64,000 bases of DNA, from positions 558,001-622,000 of the forward strand of contig NZ_QFFU01000001.1 of the NCBI RefSeq assembly GCF_003131185.1. The letters are read 5' to 3'. This document shows positions 55,756 through 63,729 of this stretch, piece by piece. This DNA is from Pseudomonas ovata. Its GTDB lineage: Bacteria; Pseudomonadota; Gammaproteobacteria; Pseudomonadales; Pseudomonadaceae. A model generated the notes under the pieces. That model was not told the origin of the DNA, made no database searches, and was given only the letters and a program-made list of their open reading frames with translations. The position numbers and the translations under genes are program-made. The first letter of the stretch is position 1. Each line of letters opens with the position of its first letter.

Positions 55756-57148
55756 GGCGCACCTCGAAGGTGTGGCCGTCGGTGATCAGCCACTGATGAT
55801 CAAGCAACTCGACTAACAGCTTGGTGGCATGGCGACTGCTTTTACGGGCAAAGCGGGGGCCGTTGCGGTTCAGGTCTCGAATACTAAAGCGCTTCCAATC
55901 TTTGACCTGCAGCCAGCGCAGCAGCCGGTCTGCCTCCTCTTTTACCCTGCACATCGGTTCCTGCTCGGTCAGGCGCTGGATCTCGGTGAGGTAGTAGCCG
56001 ACTAAGGCCGAGGCCCGTTGGATATGATCGACCTCCACGACGCTGCTCTCCTCCACTACTGCCAGATTGCCGGCGACGCGCAGCAGGTTGTCGGCGGCCT
56101 TCGATCCGCTAGGCCGTACGCTTGCCAACTCGCCAAACTCACCCAACTGGGCCTCGATGGCATCATGCAGATCAATCCAGCGACGACGAGCCAATGGACT
56201 GAGGCTCAGCGGTGACAGCCGCAAGGCACCGTCAGCGGAAAGCGACCAAGGCTGATGAAACAGGGCCGAAAGACGGTGGTGATATCGCTTTAGGGCGGGG
56301 TCTTTTGACAAGTCGACAGCCTGGTAACTGCGTTGTCCGGCCAGGCTGGTGGGCCAGGTCATGAGGCAGCGACCGAGAATACCTTGCCCCTGCAGCAACG
56401 GGTCACTGAGTAACTGCATGGCTAGATACGGTTGCAGCATCAGGTGCAGGCTTAAGCGTCGATCGTAAGCTCGCAAGCTTTCACCCACCATGGACCGCGC
56501 GCGATCTATCGGACTGCCGTCCCAGAGTGACGACAAGGTCGTAACCGCTTTCAAACGGTTATCCCGACTCATGGTGCTGCTACCGAGGAATTGTCCCCCC
56601 TCGTCACAGAACAGGCCCATGCTCGGCAAGTCATGGCAGAGTCCCTTGATCAGGGCCTCGATAGTCGGATCCGTGGTGATCAGCCTAGGTGCTGAGGGCT
56701 CCGCTTCAAGCGGTACGCCGTTTGTGGGGTTGGGATCGCCAGGGTTGATACGCTGCGCCTGTCGCTGCGCGACACGGTACCGGGCGAGTTGTTCGCGATA
56801 GCGCTGCCACTGCTCACGCTCCCATTGCCGTGCGGGCAGCAATGCAAATCGATCTGCCGCCGTTTTGCGATCGCCGGATGCGGCCACGGTGATCAGGTAC
56901 AGCGACAGCGGATAATTTCTCCCATCGAGCTGTAAGCCCGCATGACCTTGAGTGGCCAGCGCCGAAGCAGCCAGCACCGATTGTGCAGCCAATGCCTGGG
57001 GCACCCCGATGACCTCAGCCATGCGTTCGACTGCAGGCCCAAGAATCCCACCCAGTGCCTGCACCGGATAAGGCTGGGCCACGGGATTCGACTCAATCAG
57101 CGGTCGAGGCGGTCGTGGTAGTTCAAGCTTCGGATCTAACTGCTGCAT
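55748..57148 (-). CDS. DUF3987 (YfjI-like) island protein
   Basis: 466 residues from ATG at 57148, with AGGAGAGGG upstream. The DUF3987 family has a helicase/primase-like region and is common on integrative elements. Seen here: ALATQGHAGLQLDGRNYPLSLY, the P-loop-like SGDRKTAADRF (about 95-105), the FCDEGGQFLGSSTMSRDN segment (about 180-197) and GILGRCLMTWP. A helix-rich C-terminus (about 390-466) resembles a winged helix. It heads the second recombinase module. Confidence 0.85.
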   Translation of the reverse strand: MQQLDPKLELPRPPRPLIESNPVAQPYPVQALGGILGPAVERMAEVIGVPQALAAQSVLAASALATQGHAGLQLDGRNYPLSLYLITVAASGDRKTAADRFALLPARQWEREQWQRYREQLARYRVAQRQAQRINPGDPNPTNGVPLEAEPSAPRLITTDPTIEALIKGLCHDLPSMGLFCDEGGQFLGSSTMSRDNRLKAVTTLSSLWDGSPIDRARSMVGESLRAYDRRLSLHLMLQPYLAMQLLSDPLLQGQGILGRCLMTWPTSLAGQRSYQAVDLSKDPALKRYHHRLSALFHQPWSLSADGALRLSPLSLSPLARRRWIDLHDAIEAQLGEFGELASVRPSGSKAADNLLRVAGNLAVVEESSVVEVDHIQRASALVGYYLTEIQRLTEQEPMCRVKEEADRLLRWLQVKDWKRFSIRDLNRNGPRFARKSSRHATKLLVELLDHQWLITDGHTFEVRHV

Positions 57149-57421
57149 GGGCCCTCTCCTCGGTAATTGCTGGTTGTCCTCACGTAGTCCCGCCACGGCT
57201 GTTGAGTGTTATCAGGGATAAAGGCCCCTGCGGCCTGTGAGGTGTTCACTAACGCGGAACGCACGGCTCCTTACGACCGGGAGCGAGGGCATGAACCCAT
57301 GAATCTGGCCTCCTTAGACGCATCCGAAGATGCGGGCGGGTGGAGGCTGTGCCGACTGACGAGTTCGGCACCTAGAGATCATCGGTGGGAGAAGGCAAAG
57401 ATCTAGACACCCTGGGGCATG

Positions 57422-57438
57422 CCTGACTGTCAGTCAGG
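57422..57438. promoter_or_regulatory. Perfect 8-1-8 palindrome
   Basis: CCTGACTG-T-CAGTCAGG. It is 274 bases upstream of the DUF3987 start. Possible operator; no binding protein is identified. Confidence 0.45.
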
Positions 57439-57775
57439 TGCAGCCTTTCCATTGGCTGCGGCACCGGTGCCTGTGTCGTTGCGGATGGCGACGAATCGGC
57501 TTTGTCAGGCCGATTGTCACGAGGAGAGTCGCGGCAATGCCATGTAAGACATGGCTTGCAGCAGTGGTACGAGCGCCCGTCTCTTTCCAGGAGAAAGAGA
57601 CGGGCGCAGATTGGCGCAGCGAATTGAGCCGAGAGGTGAGGTTGCTGCAGCGCAGCGAGGTAGGTCCATCGTCTGCCGCAGTGGGCAGATCAGTCGAGTA
57701 GGCATCCATCACTCCTGGGAAGTGATCGTGCGAGCCGCCGGACGCTAATCGCACTGTGGGAGAACCACCACGCAA
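57434..57775 (-). CDS. Doubtful 113-codon frame
   Basis: The frame is open across the 57573-57607 hairpin, which would encode residues such as APVSFSWKETGAR. It is rich in Arg/His at the C-terminus and matches no family I know. No good ribosome site is seen. More likely non-coding structured DNA that happens to be open. Confidence 0.2.
   Translation of the reverse strand: MRGGSPTVRLASGGSHDHFPGVMDAYSTDLPTAADDGPTSLRCSNLTSRLNSLRQSAPVSFSWKETGARTTAASHVLHGIAATLLVTIGLTKPIRRHPQRHRHRCRSQWKGCT
57573..57607. repeat. Perfect 14-bp hairpin
   Basis: GCGCCCGTCTCTTT and its exact complement with a seven-base loop (CCAGGAG). No T-run on either side. It may be a structured RNA element, a recombination site or a transfer/replication site. 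Confidence 0.65.
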
Positions 57776-57903
57776 GTGGCGTAGCCTTAAAGGTTCTGGC
57801 TACCTGGGCAGGTGCTGTCAACGACAGCGATCCGTGCGCCAATTTTTATACCCACTCGAAAAGGCGGTCAAGCGTCACGGCTAATGCGCTCAGAAAGTGG
57901 CGA

Positions 57904-57977
57904 CTGTCGCCACTTTTGTCGCCACCCTCCTGGCCCCGTTCTGCATGGGATGTCGCCGGTGTCGCCGGTGTCGCCAC
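57904..57977 (+). repeat. TGTCGCC repeat cluster B
   Basis: Five TGTCGCC[A/G][C/G] units on the plus strand within 74 bases, three of them at 9-base spacing. They are the reverse orientation of cluster A. Together they flank the DUF3987 gene. Confidence 0.6.
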
Positions 57978-58124
57978 CTCTCTAGTCATAGCCCGACGAC
58001 AAGCTCGGCTCTGACGCTGAGACTGCGTTCCGCTCGATAGCAATTACTCAGATAAGAGGAGACGTGGCGCTATTCAAATTTGAAATGGAATGGTGGAACG
58101 AGGTGGCTTCGAGAAAAGCAAGTG

Positions 58125-58168
58125 AACCCTCCGATCGGCGCGATCAAAGATCGCTGGATCGGAGGGTT
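58125..58168. repeat. Large two-step hairpin upstream of the Mza-like operon
   Basis: Outer 12-bp stem AACCCTCCGATC/GATCGGAGGGTT and inner 6-bp stem GCGATC/GATCGC with an AAA loop, joined by 3- and 2-base bulges. It resembles a terminator without a T-run. Confidence 0.65.
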
Positions 58169-58255
58169 TGGCGGGAAAGGCAAAGTTTCAAACGTCAATT
58201 ACAAATTCAGGCATCAAAGCTGGTTAATTTGGAAGTGGGGCTTCACGCCGCATGA

Positions 58256-58588
58256 TCAGCGCCTGCTGCAAACGCAGCAGAAAACCTGCTTCAAAAGCTT
58301 CCTAATAGCCCCCTGGACGATGACGTTTTCGGTTCTGAGACTGTTGGGACCGTTTGCTATGAGGTGGCCCTTATGCAAAACCTAGAAGTCGGGCCGCGGC
58401 TGGACTTCAAAGGCCATAGATATGTCTTCGAGCAGCGAAAAAGTCAATTTGCCACCATGGTCGGACTATATGTGGCAGATGGCGCGTTCGAAAGCTATCG
58501 ACAACAAGCGCATTTCAGATACGCTCGACTGATGGAAGACAAAAAACGTTCAGCAGGGGCTCTTCCCCAGCGTCATGTGGCGAATTGA
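58256..58588 (+). pseudogene. Open frame remnant upstream of the MutL-like gene
   Basis: Directly after an in-frame TGA at 58253-58255 the frame reads on with protein-like composition: NLLQKLPNSPLDDDVFGSE, then VGPRLDFKGHRYVFEQRK and FESYRQQAHFRYARLMED, ending TGA at 58588. The only plausible starts are GTG 58364 or ATG 58373. The frame before the TGA (from 58064) is also open, so this may be a small gene interrupted by a stop, or a remnant. No family recognised. Confidence 0.35.
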
Positions 58589-58598
58589 ATGGGGACAT

Positions 58599-60065
58599 AT
58601 GAGGCATGTAAATAATCCTCCTGACGCGTCCGCGCTGATGGCCTCGGCGCGTAGCTTTGGGAATTACGACCTGTCGAGTGCTCTTGCAGATCTAATAGAC
58701 AACAGCATCAAGGCAAGAGCCCACAGCATCGATATCAAATGCATCAGGAAGGATGATGGGCCCGAGGTCAGAATTTTGGATGATGGATCCGGAATGACAG
58801 CGGTTGAACTTCATCGGGCGATGAGACCCGCCAGCACTAACCCCAATGAGGAACGGGCTCCTGATGACCTCGGCCGTTTCGGATGGGGCATGAAGTCGGC
58901 ATCACTTTCACAATGCCGGCACTTGACCGTTGTCACGAGACAGAATGGCGCTCTGTCCGGCGCGTCTTGGAATCTGGATGATATCGCCAACTGGAAGATG
59001 GGAGTTCTTGATCCCGATGAGATTGAAGCTCAAGTCGATCAGCGCCTGCTTGAGCGCGACGGGACAGAGATCATCTGGAGCATGTGCGATCGCCTGTCCG
59101 AATATGGTCAAGTTGGCGGCAGGGGCTTCAATGATCTAGTCGCGCACGCCCAAAAGAAGCTGTCGCTCATTTTCCATCGCTATCTGGGAGGCGAGGAAGG
59201 CCTTCGGAAACTCAGAATCAGTTTTAATGGTAGCGTGCTGAAGCCGACGGATCCTTTTCTCCGCAACCATAATGCAACGCAGGCCCAGCCGAAGGAAGTT
59301 CTTAACTTCGATGGCCAGCCTATTGGGGTGCAGGCCTTCATCCTACCGCACTATTCGAAGTTAACTGCGGGCGAGCACGATCAGCTCGGCGGTGAAGAAG
59401 GTTTCGTTCGCAATCAAGGTTTCTATGTTTACCGACAGCACCGGCTCATCATACACGGGACCTGGTTTCGACTGGTGAGGCACGGCGAGTTGTCACAACT
59501 TGTCCGGATCGCCGTCAACATCCCCAACGCCCTCGATGCGATATGGAAGATCACGCTCGACAAGGCAGACGCACAGCTGCCTTCGGGGCTCAAAAGCCGT
59601 TTGAAGGACATCGTCGGCGGACTCAAGAGCAGATCGGGAAAGGTATTTCAGTCCCGCGGCGGGCGAATTCGCGAAGGAACTGGAAAAACGTCAGTCTGGG
59701 CTAAATACGTGCGCAACGGTGAGGTTCGCTATTACATCAACCGCGAGCACCCGCTGATAACCGGTATGCTAGAGGACGAGGATAGAGACAGAGCCAAAGC
59801 CTTTTCGGCAGCGCTCGGAATCATCGAAGACTGCTTCCCAATTATAAGCATCGGCGAGGACTATTCGTCTCGCCCGGAAATGATGAATCAGGGCGTACTA
59901 GACAGGGATAGATTTCTCGACAAATTCGACACAGCCCTCCCCTCACTGCTGCTTCACTCAGGCGGCGACATGAAAGCGCTGCGTGAACTTCTTGCATCAA
60001 CTGAACCGTGGGCTAGTCAAGCCGACCTCGTCGTAAAACACCTCAAGGACAAAGGGTGGTGGTAA
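58599..60065 (+). CDS. MutL/MORC-type GHKL ATPase (Mza-like defence system)
   Basis: 488 residues from ATG at 58599, with GGGGA upstream. GHKL motifs: N-box SALADLIDNSIKA (about 28-40, Asn35 for Mg-ATP), G1 DDGSGM (61-66) and G2 GRFGWGMKSASLS (92-104). A second S5-like domain (about 200-330) and a C-terminal helical part follow. It matches the MORC-like ATPases found next to Z1 and DUF4420 genes in restriction-type operons. Its stop abuts the next ATG with no gap. Expected to form ATP-gated dimers that act on DNA (family inference). Confidence 0.88.
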   Translation: MRHVNNPPDASALMASARSFGNYDLSSALADLIDNSIKARAHSIDIKCIRKDDGPEVRILDDGSGMTAVELHRAMRPASTNPNEERAPDDLGRFGWGMKSASLSQCRHLTVVTRQNGALSGASWNLDDIANWKMGVLDPDEIEAQVDQRLLERDGTEIIWSMCDRLSEYGQVGGRGFNDLVAHAQKKLSLIFHRYLGGEEGLRKLRISFNGSVLKPTDPFLRNHNATQAQPKEVLNFDGQPIGVQAFILPHYSKLTAGEHDQLGGEEGFVRNQGFYVYRQHRLIIHGTWFRLVRHGELSQLVRIAVNIPNALDAIWKITLDKADAQLPSGLKSRLKDIVGGLKSRSGKVFQSRGGRIREGTGKTSVWAKYVRNGEVRYYINREHPLITGMLEDEDRDRAKAFSAALGIIEDCFPIISIGEDYSSRPEMMNQGVLDRDRFLDKFDTALPSLLLHSGGDMKALRELLASTEPWASQADLVVKHLKDKGWW

Positions 60066-62753
60066 ATGTTTGATAGCGAACTTGCGTATTTCCGCTCGAT
60101 AATCAACAAGCAACATGGCGAAGACATTGCCCAAGGACAAGGCTTACCAGAAGGTGCGATCACTTCTATCGTTCGCAACGGGCCGTTTCAGCACCTTGGT
60201 GAACCAGCAATCAATGCGATTATCCGCGAATTGGAAGCTAGTTTTACGGTTACCCAGAAGCGGGGGGCGGTTATCACAAAAGGCCACCGGCCCTGGCTGG
60301 CAACAATGCGGCCAGCTCTGGACTTCTATTACTGGAATCGCCTACGCAAATACTATCTCGAGACGGGGACTCTCCCGTCGCCCGTGCTTGCCACCCTCGA
60401 CTCCGACACGGATGAAATTCTCGACCAATGCGGCAATCCGAAAGACGAACTCTACGGCGCAGTTCGCGGCATGGTCATGGGAAATGTCCAGTCGGGCAAG
60501 ACCACCAACTACTCTGCGCTGATCTGCAAGGCAGCCGACGCGGGCTATCGTGTAATTATCCTACTCGCAGGGATAACCAACTCGCTGCGCGCCCAGACGC
60601 AGGAACGAATTGACGAGACATTCATCGGCAAGGTCTCGATGTTTGGCGCGGCTGCACAGCAGTCGCTGCCGATCCAGAATTATGCAGCGACGCGGCGAAT
60701 CCCCTCTTACGGCACAACTCGGGTAGCCGATTTTTCGAGCGGCACGGATGGAATCTATTTCGGTCTATCAGGTCATCAGGAGCCGATGATCTTCATAACC
60801 AAAAAAAACAAATCCATCCTTGAACGTCTCGCACACTGGATAGAGAAACAGGGAGAGACGGGCGGCTATGACCTGCCACTTCTGCTGATCGACGACGAAG
60901 CCGACAATGCGTCTATCAACACGGCCACTGACCCCAAGCGGACTACCGCCATCAACGGTATCATCCGACAGATTTTGTCGCGTTTTCCGCGCTCGGCATA
61001 TATCGGTTATACCGCTACACCGTTCGCCAACATCTTCATCGACCCGGAAACGACGGCGGAAATGGAGACGGATGACCTTTTCCCCGGAAACTTTATCAAG
61101 GCGCTTGATCCGCCTACCAATTATGCAGGTTCACATCGAATTTTCCGAGAGGGCGGTGACTTACGCTCGAGCATGGTCAAGGTCATTGATGACTATCGAG
61201 CGCTGCTGCCGCTGAGACACAAAAGCGGAGACAATGTGGCCGACATCCCGGAAAGTCTGCGCCACGCGATCCGTGTATTTTGCATAACGAGGGCAATAAG
61301 GGTATTCCAAGATAAGGGCAAAGCCCACTGTTCGATGATGATCAACGTCAGCCGATTCAATGCCATCCAAGACAAGATTCTCGGACTCGTTTACGAATAT
61401 CTTACGGAGATCAAGGACGCAGTCTCGGTCCATGCATCGCTGCCGCTTGATGAGATCAACGATGAGATCATGGCTCATCTCGAAAACAGTTTCACGGTCG
61501 AGTTCGGTAACTCTGGGCTCAACTGGCGCGATCTTCTCGAAGTTCTTAATGAAGGTGTCCAATCCATCGAAGTCCGCACCGTCAATATGCGGGGTGGCAA
61601 GCTCGATTATTCACTGCGCAAATCAGAAGGTCTTCATGTAATCGCCATCGGCGGGCTGGCGCTTTCACGCGGCCTCACGCTCGAAGGCCTCACAATCTCC
61701 TATCTCCTGCGGAACGCTACTGCAAGCGACACCCTTATGCAGATGGCTCGCTGGTTCGGCTACCGACCGGGCTATGAGGAATATTGCCGCCTCTATCTGC
61801 CGCAGGTGTCCTTCGACCATTACGAATTTGTAGACGAAGCGACAGAAGAACTTAGAAGCGAGATCAAGCGTATGCAGGCCGCACGCCGCACACCGCGCGA
61901 TTTCGGCCTCAAAGTCCGGCAGAGCCCGCTCGCCATCCGGGTAACTGCGGCAAACAAGATGCGGACGGCGGAAAAGCTTAAAATCGCTCAGGACTATTCC
62001 GCGCGTCACATCGAGGGTTTCGCGCTTCCAAATGATCCTGTCATCGGAAAAGCCCATCGCAATGCGGTCGAAAAATTTCTCATCGCGCTCGGAAGCCCCA
62101 CTGAAATACACAAGGGCTATATTCACTGGGCCGCGGGCGGGCGAGACGTACTAAGTCTCATGCGCGAATTCCAGTTCGTGGATCATCCCGATCTCTCAGT
62201 GATTTCCGATACATCCCTTCTCGGGGACTATGTTCAGGACCGCGTCACGGATGAACTCGAAAAATGGGATGTGGTACTTCCCATGCGCCAGTCGGGCGAC
62301 TCTACTCCATTTGCTGGTCAGAAGATCAATTTGAGGTCTCGGGACCAAGGAACAGTTCAGAAGGGCACTTATCGAGTTTATGGCAGCAAGAATCGCGTTG
62401 CCGATCCTGGGGACGCGCAGATCGGCCTGTCAGACCCACAGAAGGCAAAGGCAGATGCTGCCTACCGTGCTGAAACATACAAGAAGGAACGCGCCGCGTG
62501 TTCTGTACGAGAGCGGCCGATGATGTTGGTGCATGTCTTCAATGCGAAGCTGCGCGACGATCGAAACGATCGTGACGAGGATCTCAAACTTAACGATCCC
62601 ATCGTCACGCTTTCTTTCTGCATGCCCGAGACAGGTAAACCCGCCAAGGAGAGAACCTACCAAGTGAATGCTGTCTATCGGCAGCAACTTGAGCACTTTG
62701 CCGCTGAGGAAGACGATGACTCTGAAGCGATGATGGAGGCTCAAGATGCTTAG
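60066..62753 (+). CDS. Z1-domain NTPase/helicase-like protein
   Basis: 895 residues. Walker A GNVQSGKTT (139-147), Walker B-like LLLIDDEADNAS (272-283) and SF2-type motif YTATPFANI (315-323). The Z1 domain follows with GGLALSRGLTLEGL (about 528-541) and QMARWFGYRPGYEEYCRLYLP (about 557-577). The Z1 family always co-occurs with GHKL ATPases of this kind and is predicted to translocate on DNA. It overlaps the DUF4420 gene by 8 bases. Codon use is closer to AT-rich island genes than to the core (for example many AAT, GAA, TTC-poor stretches). Confidence 0.92.
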   Translation: MFDSELAYFRSIINKQHGEDIAQGQGLPEGAITSIVRNGPFQHLGEPAINAIIRELEASFTVTQKRGAVITKGHRPWLATMRPALDFYYWNRLRKYYLETGTLPSPVLATLDSDTDEILDQCGNPKDELYGAVRGMVMGNVQSGKTTNYSALICKAADAGYRVIILLAGITNSLRAQTQERIDETFIGKVSMFGAAAQQSLPIQNYAATRRIPSYGTTRVADFSSGTDGIYFGLSGHQEPMIFITKKNKSILERLAHWIEKQGETGGYDLPLLLIDDEADNASINTATDPKRTTAINGIIRQILSRFPRSAYIGYTATPFANIFIDPETTAEMETDDLFPGNFIKALDPPTNYAGSHRIFREGGDLRSSMVKVIDDYRALLPLRHKSGDNVADIPESLRHAIRVFCITRAIRVFQDKGKAHCSMMINVSRFNAIQDKILGLVYEYLTEIKDAVSVHASLPLDEINDEIMAHLENSFTVEFGNSGLNWRDLLEVLNEGVQSIEVRTVNMRGGKLDYSLRKSEGLHVIAIGGLALSRGLTLEGLTISYLLRNATASDTLMQMARWFGYRPGYEEYCRLYLPQVSFDHYEFVDEATEELRSEIKRMQAARRTPRDFGLKVRQSPLAIRVTAANKMRTAEKLKIAQDYSARHIEGFALPNDPVIGKAHRNAVEKFLIALGSPTEIHKGYIHWAAGGRDVLSLMREFQFVDHPDLSVISDTSLLGDYVQDRVTDELEKWDVVLPMRQSGDSTPFAGQKINLRSRDQGTVQKGTYRVYGSKNRVADPGDAQIGLSDPQKAKADAAYRAETYKKERAACSVRERPMMLVHVFNAKLRDDRNDRDEDLKLNDPIVTLSFCMPETGKPAKERTYQVNAVYRQQLEHFAAEEDDDSEAMMEAQDA

Positions 62754-63729
62754 TGAATGGAAAGCGATCGTGCCGCCAACAGACCCAGGTTGCTACAACA
62801 TTCGACTTGCTGACAGCAGCCATCCGCTCGATTTCAGGATCGGCCGTGACTTTCACGGATGTTTTATCTTCCAGCTCGATGGCGAGTGCGCTTTGCCTGG
62901 AGTTCCTGACCTGCCGAAGATGTCGGCAGTGACCTGCGAGGTACATCCGATGGCCGCTGGGCGTTCAAGATTAGTGCTGAGCCTGGGTGATGCTGCCGAT
63001 CTCAGAAATTTCGCCCTTATGTGCAAGAGCCTCATGCTTGCAACAGACAAGTTTGCACCGACACAGTCCGGAAAGGGGCTGATTCAAGCCATCAAGGAGG
63101 TCCACCGTTGGCAGGAGATGCTGAGCCATAGGACCGACCGCATACTGTCAAAAGGCGAGCAGATTGGCCTGGTCGGCGAAATGCTGTTTCTACGGGATGT
63201 TCTTAGTGACCGCATCGGTTGGAATGCTGCGATCAAATGCTGGAATGGCCCTAGCGGTCATGAGCAGGATTTTGTCGTCGCCGGCACCATCTTTGAGGTC
63301 AAGACTCAGGTGGTGACTGCCGACCGGCGAATTCGGATTTCCTCCGAAGATCAACTCGATCCAGTCCAAGGGCGCATCCTGCTCTGCAATCAGGGAATCG
63401 CACCGCTGCCATCCACTGCCCCATCAGCTCGGACTCTCAATGCTCTTGTGTCAGAGATTCGAGAAGCTTTTGCCGAGGCTGGAGCAAACGCCTTGGAACT
63501 TTTTGAGATCGCTCTACTGGAAGCGAGATATCAGGAGCGGCAGGAATATAACGAAGAAAGCTGGGTTCTCGTTGACCGTATTTTCTATGAGGTGTGCACT
63601 ACCTTTCCTCGTATCGAGCGCAGTGATCTCCGCCCCGGCGTAGAGAGGGTTACCTACAGCATTCGGGTGAGCGACTGCATTCCCTTCATCATCAGCCATG
63701 ATGATGCCTTTGAGGGAGTCGAAGCATGA
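62746..63729 (+). CDS. DUF4420 PD-(D/E)XK nuclease-like protein
   Basis: 327 residues, starting MLSEWKAIVPPTDPGCYNIR. The nuclease core has Glu145 (GLVGEMLFLRD), Asp175 (GHEQDFVV) and Glu184-x-Lys186 (IFEVKTQ), the E-D-ExK arrangement expected of a PD-(D/E)XK enzyme. It overlaps both neighbours, so stoichiometric synthesis with the Z1 protein is likely. Probably the effector that cuts DNA in the Mza-like system (inference). Confidence 0.88.
   Translation: MLSEWKAIVPPTDPGCYNIRLADSSHPLDFRIGRDFHGCFIFQLDGECALPGVPDLPKMSAVTCEVHPMAAGRSRLVLSLGDAADLRNFALMCKSLMLATDKFAPTQSGKGLIQAIKEVHRWQEMLSHRTDRILSKGEQIGLVGEMLFLRDVLSDRIGWNAAIKCWNGPSGHEQDFVVAGTIFEVKTQVVTADRRIRISSEDQLDPVQGRILLCNQGIAPLPSTAPSARTLNALVSEIREAFAEAGANALELFEIALLEARYQERQEYNEESWVLVDRIFYEVCTTFPRIERSDLRPGVERVTYSIRVSDCIPFIISHDDAFEGVEA

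Larger units (their letters stand above)
57149..58598. other. Gene-poor, structured stretch between the two island modules
   Basis: 1450 bases with only weak short frames (57434-57775 minus, 57846-58043 minus, 58256-58588 plus). It holds the palindrome 57422-57438, a 14-bp hairpin (57573-57607), TGTCGCC cluster B (57904-57977), a 12-bp palindrome TTCAAATTTGAA near 58075-58086 and a large hairpin (58125-58168). It should contain the promoters of the DUF3987 and Mza-like operons. Confidence 0.6.

Noticed and set aside
55604..57977. Possible CRISPR array from the TGTCGCC repeats
   Set aside because: The units are too short, spacing is irregular, and no cas gene is present.
57846..58043. 65-codon minus frame across TGTCGCC cluster B
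   Set aside because: Its content is mainly the translated repeat (VATPATPAT); no start signal. Kept as a repeat, not a gene.
58080..58385. 101-codon plus frame before the MutL-like gene
   Set aside because: It overlaps the large hairpin and lies out of frame with the more protein-like 58256-58588 frame.
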